This document shows positions 1 through 10,217 of a stretch of 64,000 nt of DNA, piece by piece. Numbering within the stretch: position 1 is the first letter of the stretch; each line of letters opens with the position of its first letter. The translations under genes and the position numbers were made by a program. The stretch comes from Stereocaulon alpinum (lineage: Eukaryota > Ascomycota > Lecanoromycetes > Lecanorales > Stereocaulaceae): NCBI GenBank assembly GCA_018257865.1, contig JAEUBA010000007.1, positions 124,001 through 188,000 on the forward strand. Direction: 5' to 3'. The notes beneath the pieces are model-generated. The model ran no database searches. It was not told where the DNA came from and worked only from the letters and a program-made list of their open reading frames with translations.

Positions 1-1243
1 CAGGAGCCTTGGGTACGTGGTCAATCGTTTCAATCGTCGCAAGCAGTGAATCGTATAAGATCTTCCTGGTGATACCCAGCCAATGCTTCCCAAGAGGTCT
101 ATCTGTTGCCACCAGTATGTTCGGGGACACCGCAGCACGAAAGCCAGCTCCGAGCCATATAATTCCAAGCTGCGTAAATGCAACCTACCAAGGTGCAATT
201 CGGATACCCAAGTAATAGACAACGAATGAGCAGTCTAACCCAAAATGTATCATCGGCGTGGGATATCGTCGTCTCCGCTTCTTTGAGGCATGGACGTGTA
301 CTCGAGCAATTGTACTAGCGCACAGCCCCTTGGTATGTCAAAGCTCCGATGAATTGCGTGTTGTGAGTCGCTGAAAGTCCAGACAACCCCATCCTCATCG
401 AAGACAGGAGACGAGAATTGTGCATCCACCTTGATCTCTTGCTTGATCAGGTAAAGGGGAATGTGAAGCTAGCAACTCCACAATACCCGCACAAATAAAT
501 AGCCAATGACTTCCGCTTTGCTGCTGCCGTTTGCCAATAGTCGTCGAAATGTTCAATAACTTGTAAACCACGCATCAGCGCGCAAATTGTGGTACCGAGG
601 AACACACTGAGAAGGTGAGAGAGCCTCCAAAACTTGTCATGTCCAATAGTCTGGGTTGGTGAGACACCAGTCGTTCGAAAGCTCCGTTCCGCAGAGTTGA
701 TAAGGTTGCTCAAATCAGGCTCCATGCTCTTGTCGTTGTTTACTAGCGACGTAACAAAGTTGTGCGGTCATGTTAGCATTTAAAGTATCACCTTCCATCC
801 CCAATAATACGTCATACTCTCTGTCATTTTCACTATTGCCTAGTTATGATTGCAGGAAATTTTTCAATGTCGTCAAAGCATGATGCGTGTTCCTGACTTT
901 CGGGACGTGTGCGCTCACAAAAGCAACTCTGTCCCTTTGCTCGCTGTCCTTGATCACTGATGTTCGGTAAATACGCTCGATGCAGGTGCAACGCTCAACG
1001 GAGTAAGCTCGACAAGGCCTTCGCTTCTGCGCTCCGACCCACGTCCAACTAAGCGTAGCAGAAATCTGGAATTGACAAGACGGGTGGCAGAGACCATGAT
1101 AGAGAGAATGCCAAGCGGTGCGGCCGCCGTGAGTAACAACTGGTCACCAGAAGAAGCAATTCGCAAGAATTCTTTGGCATTGCATTCTATGATCCCATCT
1201 GAGAATATAATACAAGGGCGTTGGTCTTTGCCCCCACTCCAGC
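1..1243 (-). pseudogene. Multiply frameshifted relic of a large fungal membrane/ankyrin-type gene
   Basis: Reading the minus strand downward from 1243, a segment to 957 contains ASSGDQLLLTAAAPLGIL and LVELTPLSVAPASSVFTEHQ. I recall these as conserved in large Pezizomycotina proteins of unknown function. A TGA at 954-956 ends that frame, but the next frame (957-844) continues with family-like sequence (QRDRVAFVSAHVPKVRN) before a TAA. A third block (about 725-447) reads ASFTFPF and stops. A one-base shift restores LYLIKQEIKVDAQFSSPVFD down to about 240, and more coding-like sequence in other frames reaches the left edge (VATDRPLGKHWLGITRK). At least three frame breaks over 1.2 kb, with family signatures in the right order, indicate a decayed gene rather than introns. 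Its 5' end is probably near or above 1243, where a further in-frame stop lies. Family membership is from memory; the disruptions are seen directly. Confidence 0.55.
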
Positions 1244-1374
1244 CTATGAGTTTTCAAATTCGCATTCTGTGGCGGCCCCAATAATGCATGTTGTTGACAT
1301 CAAATCTGTTCACTAAGCCAAAAGTTGAACGCTTCTTAAGCTTCTGCCTATTTTGTTGAATCGGATACTGCCCG

Positions 1375-2732
1375 TTACCTGGCATGGTCAGATTCGACCT
1401 GCGGGAGTTGCGAGCCCGATTTGTGCCAGATATCAATGACTGCTCGGTCCCACGCATCCCAAACCCAGAATCTGCCGCCGTCCTTCACAAGACCGAGTAG
1501 GAGGTCATAGAGCGTCTGCTTCTCACTTATACCCTTTACTAGGAGCAGATTCAAACCACCGGATTCCTTGAGTTTCTTGATGATGGCGCATAGCTGGCAA
1601 TGGTCAGTATCAGCGTGTATTGTGGGGACCAGAAATGGGACTGGATCATGTACAATCTTCGCTTAAGGGCACCAGGGGTCTTCATGTATGGAGGGACACT
1701 CACCGATAAGGAGTCTGTTTCCGCAGCCGTCAAGCGCCATTCCGAAAAGTCTAAGAACAAGTTCCGCAGAGCCGGAAAGCCCACAAGCTCATCAGCAAAT
1801 TTCGACACGAAGAAGCAACGCCATACTGACCACAGGTAGGTATACTGTGCTGGTATATCCCTGAGATAGTAACAATGACCTCCAAGACGTAGAATCACAG
1901 AGTGAACGAGACTCAGTCTTCCATGTGGAGAATTCGGAAGGCAGAAGCGTGGTTAAAGGTGAAAGATTTGATCGTTCGGTTCAAAACTGTCATAAGCAAA
2001 ATCCTCGATATGTTGAGGTGAAGTGAACATGAACGTGTTCTTGTTATATAGAACTGGCATTGCCTCATCATAGATGGAGTGACAGGTGTGAAGAATCTTT
2101 GCGTTGACTATCCCTGTGCGGAGCATTTGGCTCTTCTGGATCGATTCTAGATCGACGAATCTCTGGGCATCTTTAATAGGAATGGGAGATACGAGTAGTA
2201 ATTCCCATATCATTTGCCGTATCTCCAGAGGTAAATGGACAAAAGCGCCCATTAGGGCGGGCTCGGGAAAATTGTACTTTATGGCGCCAGCAGGCTGTTC
2301 GCTAGAAGTCCGAACAAGCTGCTTGTTATTCTTATCCGGAGTGCTCGTGTCACATGCAGCATCATCTTTCGGAGTGGGCTTGACATTTAAATTATCCTCC
2401 ATAGGCGTGGGCTGCAGATTGATTCTTTCTTTGATAGGAATGGGCTTGGGGCCCATGCCCTGCTGGGTAGGATCACTGAAGACCACACTCGAATCCTCTC
2501 CAGTCCACTTGCCTTCATCTTTGCTACTTTCAGCTGGCGGCCGACCCAATGTTCCGAGTTTCCAAAGAAGATACCCAAAGAGTCCTCGCTGTATAACAGG
2601 TTCTCTTGCCGCCGTTAGGGATTGTTCCGTTGGGGTATGTATCCTGTTTCCGCAAGAACATGACCCAGAGCCGATCTGAATGTTGAATACAAAAACATCA
2701 TGCAGCCCGAAAGTGAAAATCTTTTGCCGCAT
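1375..2732 (-). pseudogene. 2EXR/F-box-like fungal protein gene with an in-frame stop codon
   Basis: Exons 2732-1704 and 1593-1375 would encode about 415 residues. The intron (1703-1594) has donor GTGAGT, branch ACTGAC and acceptor CCAG. The N-terminal 165 residues are low-complexity and Pro-rich. The 2EXR-type domain begins at FVHLPLEIRQMIWELLL and runs through ILHTCHSIYDEAMPVLYNKN to a C-terminal part, FPALRNLFLDFSEWRLTAAE, then GLNLLLVKGI after the intron. Codon 260 is TAA (1953-1955). It falls inside conserved sequence (EPNDQIFHL, stop, then PRFCLPNSPHGRLSL), and the frame continues unshifted for 83 codons. I see no donor/acceptor pair that would remove it, so I read it as a premature stop. 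Such proteins are abundant in fungi and mostly uncharacterised. A shorter 259-residue protein ending at 1953 remains possible. Confidence 0.6.
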
Positions 2733-3647
2733 GCTGTTGTACTAATGGAGTAGTAGTCCGAAGCTGAGGAAAGAAAACCTGACGAAGCAAAGCAATAGCA
2801 AGCCGAAGATATGACTGATATGTAGAGAAGGTGGACACAATTTTCCCACGATATGAGCACTAAGTGTTAAAATTGTATGAAAGAAATGTTAAGGTTTGAC
2901 ACTTGAAGGGAAGTGATGGAGCCCGAGAGTGATTACGCAAAGCTAGCATTCTTAAAGCGAGCACATAAGAGCACATTTTCCGAGTCGAATGTCATTTCGC
3001 TGGCACTTTGCGTGGTGTAGACTAGGTCCCCACTGCCAGAGGACTCGCTCGAGAGATATCTGTCGCCGTGAACGAGCACAATTGTCACCACTCGTTTAGT
3101 GCTTGGTCTGACCTTTGCCGAGCGCTAAAAGGTCGAGCAAAGGAGTCTTCGATTCCTCCTTGTGTGAAGAGCCCACATTGGCAGGAGTGAAACTACTGTG
3201 AAGAGCCGGATTATTGGGTATTTCTATCCGGCAATTGTTCCTCATCGACTCGACTTTTGGTTCTTGCTTGGGAGTCCACCAATTTGTGCGTCCGATAACC
3301 ATGAAGGATGGAGAACATTGAAAGGTTGAGGCTCAATACTGGGTGAGAGAAAGATGCGAAGTTTAGAAAAGTTTGGAATTGAAGAGGCTGGAAAGCTGTA
3401 TCTGAAAGGGCGTAAGCCCGGGCGCAGAGCAGAGCATAAGAAGGACCTAGTAAGTGCAAGTGACAGTAAAGCTTGGCAAAGCTAAGAGGACATCAAGACT
3501 CAGCTTACATGAAAATAGCATTACATAGCTTTCATGCACTGTTGCCTCTGATCACTACTTAGATTGGGCGAGTTTTGGTTACGAACAACATCATAGAGAA
3601 ACTGCTCCGTTCCGCGACTTTCGGTGTTGACCTCTGTATATACCTGA
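2733..3647. other. Intergenic region, one possible short exon
   Basis: No convincing gene. On the minus strand, 3302-3096 is open for 68 codons from an ATG (Lys/Pro/Ser-rich, hydrophilic), with a possible donor near its end. It resembles the disordered N-terminus of the neighbouring 2EXR gene only in composition, so I do not call it. Confidence 0.3.
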
Positions 3648-4768
3648 CTACGTCGGCGTCGGATAGCTGCACACGGAAGTTGTCGCAGTCTTCGCTGGAG
3701 GGGATGTACATGTGCAAATTGGAGTGAAGGGCTCGCTTGACGTAGTTGGAGCTGTACCATCCACATTCTGTGCCTTCACAAACACTGGTATAGTGGCTCC
3801 GGTTCTTAGTCCAAATGCTTGATGGCCAAGCACTGCGAATTCGATGAATTAGTGTAGCCGCACAGATATGCCAGTGCGAGAGATCAAGACATACCTCTTA
3901 AAATAGACGCAGCCTCCCCAGAATGGGTCGTAACAGAGATATACGTGCTTCTGTCCGTAGAGAAGATCTGGTCAAGCACCTTTTTAGACCTGATATCTTG
4001 ATCGGCCTTCGTCTCCCCATGTAGAGCCTCCCACAACTCGTCATTCTCTGTGAAACCTGGCTCGATTGTATAGCTTGGAAAGAGATCGTGTATGTAGGCG
4101 GCGTTGCTCCTTCGATCGCACGTATGCCCACTGATTCCCTCCCGGAAAAGTTCCTTCACCTCGGGCGTGAAAGGATGCTTGGGCGGCAAATTGAGCCCGT
4201 TGAAGGTATAGTATGCTGTCTGTAGACATCTGGTCAGAGGACTGGTGTAGTACCTCTGAGGCGTAGGAATCTTCTGGTTCTTGATCTCAGATGCCCAAAA
4301 TGCATTGACTGCCAGAGCTTGGGTGACACCCAGCGGCGAGAGGTGGGCGTCAGACCAGGTGATGGTACTGTTTCCATCGATCTCGGAGTAATAGCAATTC
4401 CAGGCAGGTGTGCCATAATAAGCTTCTGCGTCATTGTGGTAGCCGTCGCCATGGCGGCCGATGTAGAGCAGCTTGTATTGCGTGCCGTGGGGAGCATCGT
4501 AGTTAAAGTGGGAGAGTTGGCGCTTGAAGCGTTGCCATTGGGTCAAGTTGTGACGGTGATCGTTCCCATCGGTCGCATAGGTGCGGTTGATGAGACCGAA
4601 GTTGGTGGTCATGAAATTGAAGGATGTTGCATTTGTTGAAGGTTCATCTTGGAGGAAGTACCCCGTTATGGTGGTATAGTTGATGTAGCTATGGCTGTCA
4701 GCTAAAGGCGTCTGGACAAGGCAGCTTGCTATAGTAGCCCCAACAAGCAAAGAATACGAGGGAAACAT
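3648..4768 (-). CDS. Secreted phosphoglycerate mutase-like (histidine phosphatase) protein
   Basis: Two exons, 4768-3895 and 3832-3648, give 352 residues. The 62-bp intron has donor GTATGT and acceptor CGCAG, and joins AASILR to VLGHQAFG in frame. Residues 1-23 form a signal peptide (MFPSYSLLVGATIASCLV). The catalytic histidine motif of the histidine phosphatase superfamily is LLYIGRHGDGYHN (RHG at 105-107), and the second catalytic histidine is in TTHSGEA (H282). The fold and the RHG-GxYHN context match yeast Pmu1-type phosphoglycerate mutase-like proteins. A secreted phosphomonoesterase is the likely role; the substrate is unknown. Several Asn-X-Ser/Thr sites fit secretion. The C-terminal tail after the last motif is Thr/Pro/Cys-rich (TTSSEPFTPICTCTSPP) and may be wall-associated or disordered. 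Confidence 0.85.
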
Positions 4769-5350
4769 AGTGGCGGAATGACAGAGCTCGTTGGCTGCGA
4801 GGGAACCTCTTACCGATTCGCACGCGCATCCGCGGTCGCTTTATGTATCTTGTGAGTACCCTCATCGTTTCGAGAGACATGATCGTTTCTCCTCTGGTCG
4901 AGATCGGCTGTTGATTGGTGCCTATAGTTGAGGAACGTGGACAGCGTATATGGTCATGGGTAGGGCTTTGGAGGGTCCGATGAGCCGTGAAGGAACCGAT
5001 CAGCGGCAGGGATGTGCCCGAAGAGGCAGCTACTGACGAACGAGCAGTACGTATCGTGTCCCACGTCATCACCAGGGAAAAAAAGTGTTCACGGTTGTCC
5101 CGCGCGGGCTGTCCCTAAGCGCACGACGTAAGCAAGCCTCTGAAGCGTGATCGGTACCCAATCAAAAGTTTTCCTACTGGGCCCCGTGCCCCCATTTCGG
5201 GAGCCTCCTGGGATGGTGCGACCTTTTACTCCCACAATAACGTGCTTCCCACGGTATTGAGGATTCAAGACCCAGGACGGTTCTTGTAGGCATGTCTGTC
5301 TGTAGATGTACATGTATAGAGGTGAATTGTTCGATGGATCCATGTGCTAT
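4769..5350. other. Intergenic region
   Basis: The sequence between the secreted phosphatase start and the 3' end of the next minus-strand gene holds only short, unsupported open frames. It presumably carries the phosphatase promoter and the downstream gene's 3' end. Confidence 0.4.
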
Positions 5351-5941
5351 CTAACTCGTACTAGTAAGATTGAGTGCTCCTTTGCCAAGTTCCATCATAC
5401 TACTGCCATAGACTGTGCTCTGAGTTGATGCACTCATCAACACACTCGAACTGTTGGGCAGTGGCATTCTCTGCACATCCGGTCCGCTTAGCAGGTCCGG
5501 AGATCCATTAATACCTGTCCAAACAAGGTTCGCAGTGACATGATGGTCCAGACCGGGCCAATCGATTCCCAATTGTCGTCGCATAGCCAGACATTGAAGG
5601 ACTAATCTTGAACCCGAGTAATATACGGCATCGACTTTGAAAATTTCGGTGGCGTATTGGGATATGCCGTCGAGGCGAATACCACAGTTGTACCTTTCTG
5701 GGCCGTCTAGCCAATAAAGCCTTGGAAGGTGTTCCGTATTGAGTCCCGTCGTCAGATTACGGCCCCACTCTTTGGGCATGTTCTGCCCCGGAAGGCGAGA
5801 CAAGTAGAGGATCGCGTCTAGAAGTGTGTGGCAGTCTCTGTAGCTGGGAAGAGCAGCCGGCGGATTGTAGCATTCAGCGCTTAGACAGGGCGAGGATAGG
5901 GAAAAAAGAGCGGCGAGCAGGAAGATTGGAGATCGTGGCAT
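5351..5941 (-). CDS. Small secreted protein of unknown function
   Basis: A single exon of 196 residues. I start at the ATG at 5941 because it opens a clean signal peptide (MPRSPIFLLAALFSLSSPCLSA, cleaved before ECYNPP). An in-frame ATG 22 codons upstream would bury that signal. The mature protein has spaced cysteines (ECYN, DCHT, NCGI, QCLA), a W/G-containing segment PGQNMPKEWGRNL, and the pattern NCGIRLDG about 100 residues in. It reminds me of a recurrent class of small secreted fungal proteins with a DCxxLL...CGI...QCL pattern, for which I know no function. Effector or surface roles are possible but unsupported. The C-terminus is Ser/Thr-rich. Confidence 0.65.
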   Translation of the reverse strand: MPRSPIFLLAALFSLSSPCLSAECYNPPAALPSYRDCHTLLDAILYLSRLPGQNMPKEWGRNLTTGLNTEHLPRLYWLDGPERYNCGIRLDGISQYATEIFKVDAVYYSGSRLVLQCLAMRRQLGIDWPGLDHHVTANLVWTGINGSPDLLSGPDVQRMPLPNSSSVLMSASTQSTVYGSSMMELGKGALNLTSTS

Positions 5942-8251
5942 CTTGTGTGCTTGCAAAAGGACCAGGGTTATCTTTGGTTCGAGAGCACAAGCACACCCCA
6001 TGGTCACGGGAGTAGCTCATTATATATTGCGGATTGAGTACTCGTTGAACGTGGGGAAGCGCTCAAGCGCGTGTTCGGCAAGAGGGTACCTTGCACGTAC
6101 TGTCTTGGACCCTGCTTTTGCCGTTTCGTGAGTGAGACACTGTAGCTGCTGTAGTACAATCAAATGTGTCTTAGAAGGTGCGCAAAGAGCTGCAGGATCG
6201 AACAGTAGGGTGCGAGATAAAAGCGTTATGTATATTTTGGACGTAATTATAACATGCACTCAGTTCATGATGGCCACGGTGAATTGAGGTAAGAGATAAT
6301 GAAAGAGCTCTCAAGATTGAAAGGCGCGTCGAGCAGGTTCATCGGCTTTCTCATGAAGAATTGAATTTGGGTTCCTTGGCTCGATGCGATGATTGTCGCG
6401 TGAAAGCGCAACTGATATGTACCTCATGACCTTGCTGCATATTGAGAAAGCAAATAGGCCACCTTACCTTATATCAGCCATACTGGCGCGGGAAGGCTCC
6501 CACGACGTGACCTCACCTACCTATGCCTGTCCATCTGAGGAGGTGATTTGGCAGACTTCGCCAGGTCTTGGCCCCATGCTTGAACGTTGAGGTATACAGA
6601 ATTGAGCCATCGTTCGTGAGAAATCCTTTCAGCTATGATCGGCAGACTCGATCAGGGTGTTGTTATACCTTGGTACGATTCGCAATGCAAACAAAGCTTT
6701 ACCCCACCTTCCTCGTAAGCATTCGCGCTTGGCAGTTAATTATTCTCCTAGCAGTGACTAGGAATTGTACCAATCTCGAGAATGTCAGAGAAAAGAGACA
6801 ACGAACTAAAGCCGACAAGAAACAACACGTATGATTCTTTTGAGAGTGGTAGTTATTGCACGCTGGCCTTGGGCCCCACGCATACCTAATCAGTCGGGTT
6901 CTGTATAACACAGTGGCGCAGATGCGTTGGCACCTTACGGGCCTGAAGAATCATCGCAACGCAGCAAAAGATCCGAGCTAGGTACCTGGTTGGAAACTGA
7001 TCCGAAGGGTGAAGTATGTCGTATGCTACTCATGATGAGAAGACGTGGCTTGATATGCAAAATGTAAGTGGTTGTGATGTGCTGATAAAGAAAGGAAGGT
7101 TGTGCGCTTCCTTGGCCGCAGAAGCTAGCGTTTCATCGTAGATCTGTGTTTGCGACCGGCAGGATCTGTTCCACGTTTTGCGCTCCATTCCACGCCAAGT
7201 CTATTTACCCTGCCTTAGACCCGCGTGGAATGCAGGGAACTGGCCCTTGTAAGTTGTAACACAAACAGAAGGAAATGATGAGGCAGTGGCAGGATGGAAA
7301 CGTGTTGTTATTGTGCCGCTTCCGACATCAACCAACGACACCGAATCGTCTATTCTACAAATGTTGTCACCAGATCCCGACAGCGTCTGGTAATTAAGGT
7401 AGTTTTATGAAGAAGATCAGAACGGGTCGAATGTGATTTGACGTTAAGAGCCACGGGGATACCATCACAATTATAGAAGCTGCATTATTGAAGGTTAACA
7501 AGGTACCTTATGTAACCGCCAGGGGTCCAGCTGATCTACGGCGTCTGGTTGGCTGTCTCCTGCGTTAGCGCGTTGCGGCCGGGAGATTGCACCCAGACTT
7601 GCGACGACTTCCATCCCCCCTGGACATCCGTCTCCTTCCTTCCAACACCAACAGCTGCACCTCGTCGTCGTCGTCGTCTTACTTCTTCCACTTGTCTTTT
7701 TCTCACGATCTGTCATACAGAAATCAAGTCACTCCTTTCTTGATTTCTGTTGCCTTCGTGAAGAACATCAGTCTTTAACGAATCAGTCACTCTTTACAAT
7801 CTCCGACACCCCTTCCGACGCGGCGCTGGCTTCACAAAGGACCGCAGGTACGCCATCATCCACGCTTTCATTGTTCTCAACAACCACAGTCCATTCCCTG
7901 CACGCCCTCGCCTCGAGGAGATGGAGGGAGGACAAGGCACGAAAGTCTTTTGCTCCGGCATTGGATCTGCTTCCTTGTTCTAGAAATAGAATCAAAAGTT
8001 CCAGCCGCCCCAGGCTCAGCGCCAAATGATTTCCGGCTTTCGTTACACAAAATCTATGTACCACGGACATCTTGTTCGCACCTCATCACTTCTTACTTTT
8101 GCAAACATCGACACTCCTTTTCATCACACTCCTTTAGCAACTGCGTTGATCGCTAACACCACATTCATTCTAGATCCATTTCAACGCATTTCACGCAGCT
8201 AGCAAGCATCACCATCTTTACCATATTACGACATACGCATAACATCTCACG
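5942..8251. other. Long gene-poor upstream region
   Basis: 2.3 kb without a supportable gene. Short open frames exist on both strands but lack splice logic, codon bias or recognisable motifs. From about 7590 to 8250 the plus strand turns pyrimidine-rich with TC/CA runs, typical of a fungal promoter and 5' leader for the Asp f 4-like gene at 8252. A CGTCGTCGTCGTCGT run lies near 7662-7678. Confidence 0.4.
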
Positions 8252-9418
8252 ATGCATATATCTTACCAGGCTTTGGTCCTGGCGGCCTTGAGCCTCGACT
8301 GTGCTTTCGCTCAGCCAGCACACCGTCACCAACACAAACATAAGCGCGACCTTGCAGATATTCTTCATAAGCGTCAGGTTGATTACAACGACCCTACGTT
8401 GTACAAGGATGTGAACTGGGCAGAAGTATGCAAAGATAATGGATGTGCTCCTGGATCTCCCCAATACAAGGCATCAGCAGCCGCTGCTGGTCCTGCCGCT
8501 ACATCTACTCCTGCCTCTTCGCCTCCTGCTTCTTCGCCTCCTGCTTCTTCGCCTCCTGCTTCTTCGCCTCCTGCTTCTTCGCCTCCTGCCTCTTCACCTC
8601 CAGCCGATGTAGGCAGTGGCACCGCTCCCGCATCAACCTCAAGCGCTGCGCAATCAAAACCCTCCCAAGCCTCCTCCGGCTCTTCGGGCTCTACCTCCGG
8701 CAGCACTGGTACTTGCAACGACCTCAGTAGCGTGTGGAAAAAAGGTGATACCAGCCGAACCAACGCGATCTACATGGGAGACGGCAGCTCATGCCCTGGC
8801 GGTTGCACTTCAGCCGATGGCGGAAAGTACACCTCATTGGGCGGCACGACCACACCACAGAACGTTGGCCAAACGGACGGTTATATTGGCAATGTTGGCT
8901 CCCCGTACGGCCATAACATGCTTCCTTTATCCGACTGTGATGCCAGTGGTCACGACTTCTCCCTTACGTTCATAGCCACCAATGATATCAAGGTTGCGCT
9001 GTGGAACAAGAATGGTGACGATTGTGGCATGCCGAATCGACCTCAAACCGGTGCAAGCCGTAACGCATTCTTCATGTTCGAGCTTGCGGCTGGTCAAAAA
9101 GCTGTCTTCGCCATGGCCCCTAATTCCCAAGTTGCATTTTCCCAAGCCTGCGACAGAAACGGTCAAACTGGTCAGTTCGACTGCACATGGGGCGAAGCTG
9201 ACTTTGGCAATACTGAAAATGGAGGTGCATCTGGTTACGATCGCTCTTCAATCCCTAATGGCCAAGGCAATACGGGTCTCCTCACTGTCAGCGCACCTGG
9301 GTTCGATGAGAGTAGCCAGCAGGCCCATAGCTTCGTTAGCACAAGCCAGCTGAACACTGGCGGCAAGACAAACATCCCAGCGGGCCAACCTGCCCACATG
9401 CAGGTCACCATGGGATAA
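8252..9418 (+). CDS. Asp f 4-like secreted cell-wall protein
   Basis: A single exon of 388 residues. Residues 1-20 are a signal peptide. A His/Lys-rich stretch with dibasic KR sites follows (HKHKRDLADILHKRQ), fitting Kex2-type maturation. Then come a Cys-containing segment, an Ala/Ser/Pro linker with six tandem PASSP units (about residues 86-116), a Ser/Gly linker, and a C-terminal domain of about 230 residues. That domain's signatures YIGNVGSPYGHNML, KVALWNKNG and FDCTWGEADFGN correspond to the Aspergillus fumigatus allergen Asp f 4 family (NVGKPWGSN, VVFWNK, SCTWGEFDF). The biochemical role of the family is not established; members are secreted and wall-associated. The next gene, TOS1, is also a wall protein. 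Confidence 0.8.
   Translation: MHISYQALVLAALSLDCAFAQPAHRHQHKHKRDLADILHKRQVDYNDPTLYKDVNWAEVCKDNGCAPGSPQYKASAAAAGPAATSTPASSPPASSPPASSPPASSPPASSPPASSPPADVGSGTAPASTSSAAQSKPSQASSGSSGSTSGSTGTCNDLSSVWKKGDTSRTNAIYMGDGSSCPGGCTSADGGKYTSLGGTTTPQNVGQTDGYIGNVGSPYGHNMLPLSDCDASGHDFSLTFIATNDIKVALWNKNGDDCGMPNRPQTGASRNAFFMFELAAGQKAVFAMAPNSQVAFSQACDRNGQTGQFDCTWGEADFGNTENGGASGYDRSSIPNGQGNTGLLTVSAPGFDESSQQAHSFVSTSQLNTGGKTNIPAGQPAHMQVTMG
8509..8605 (+). repeat. 15-bp tandem repeat coding for PASSP units
   Basis: About six head-to-tail copies of a 15-nt unit (CCTGCTTCTTCGCCT with small variants) lie in the linker of the Asp f 4-like gene. The inner four copies are nearly identical and the outer ones carry CCTGCCTCTTC variants, the usual picture of slippage or unequal crossover. 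Copy number should vary between strains. Confidence 0.9.
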
Positions 9419-10217
9419 AGTTGCTCCCATGGGGTTCCCTTCATCAGTAGGTGGTTCGCTCCTCAAATCGTGCGAGAAACCTTCGCTGACCAATATCCCA
9501 GTCTTCTACTCGGGCTGGGGCAATATCACACTTATTTATCCTGGGGGGCTTAGATATACCCAGCCATTTAAGCATGTATATCTTTGACATTCTTCTTTAC
9601 AATCTCTCCAGTGGAGGCTTTTGGATATCTGGGATAACAAACATTTACGATCAAGAGTTATCATGGGTACGCTGGCGTAGCTCTTGCATGTCCAATAGTC
9701 GTGGTTTGGTGCGTATGTCTAATAAATACTGATCGATTAATACTGCTTGCTTGCACAATGCCTCAACGATCCTTACCACGGTGTGACTTCACGACCCTGC
9801 ATCTCGGGGTGTATATACTGTTGCATATGATCTTGAGTGATACCTGTGCGACAATCCATAACGGCTCGCTAGACTGAGGGCATGGCATTTCCACGGCGTG
9901 AAAGTGAATGCTAATCTCGCCCGCCCTATTCTCCCATCTCAATTCCGATAGGAAGTTAACCGAGTATGAAGACTTCACTTCCCCATCGCGAAGTGTTGAT
10001 GACAGCTCCCGAAAGCTCGCCCGCGCCATGCTCCTTTTGAAAAATTCTGTGCTCTCGAGAACCTGGCAACGGAAACTGCGACCTGCAAACAAATTCATCG
10101 CGTTCGGGAATTTTCAACCCCACACATCAATTTATTGACGGATAACACAATCAGTCGCTACCTGACCAATTCTTATCTCCTTCATCACGTCCCCTTCCAT
10201 TCATTGCTTGATGCACG
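9419..10217. other. Intergenic region between Asp f 4-like gene and TOS1
   Basis: Holds the 3' end of the upstream gene (AT-richer, with AATAAATA near 9720) and the TOS1 promoter. Opposed open frames at 9763-10098 and 9908-10138 overlap each other and show no motif, so I do not call them. Confidence 0.4.

Noticed and set aside
2104..2679. 191-codon plus-strand frame opposite the 2EXR-type gene
   Set aside because: Antisense shadow; the minus strand carries the recognisable domain and intron.
8383..8763. 126-codon antisense frame rich in GGEEA
   Set aside because: It is the reverse complement of the PASSP minisatellite and Ser/Pro linker; it has no independent support.
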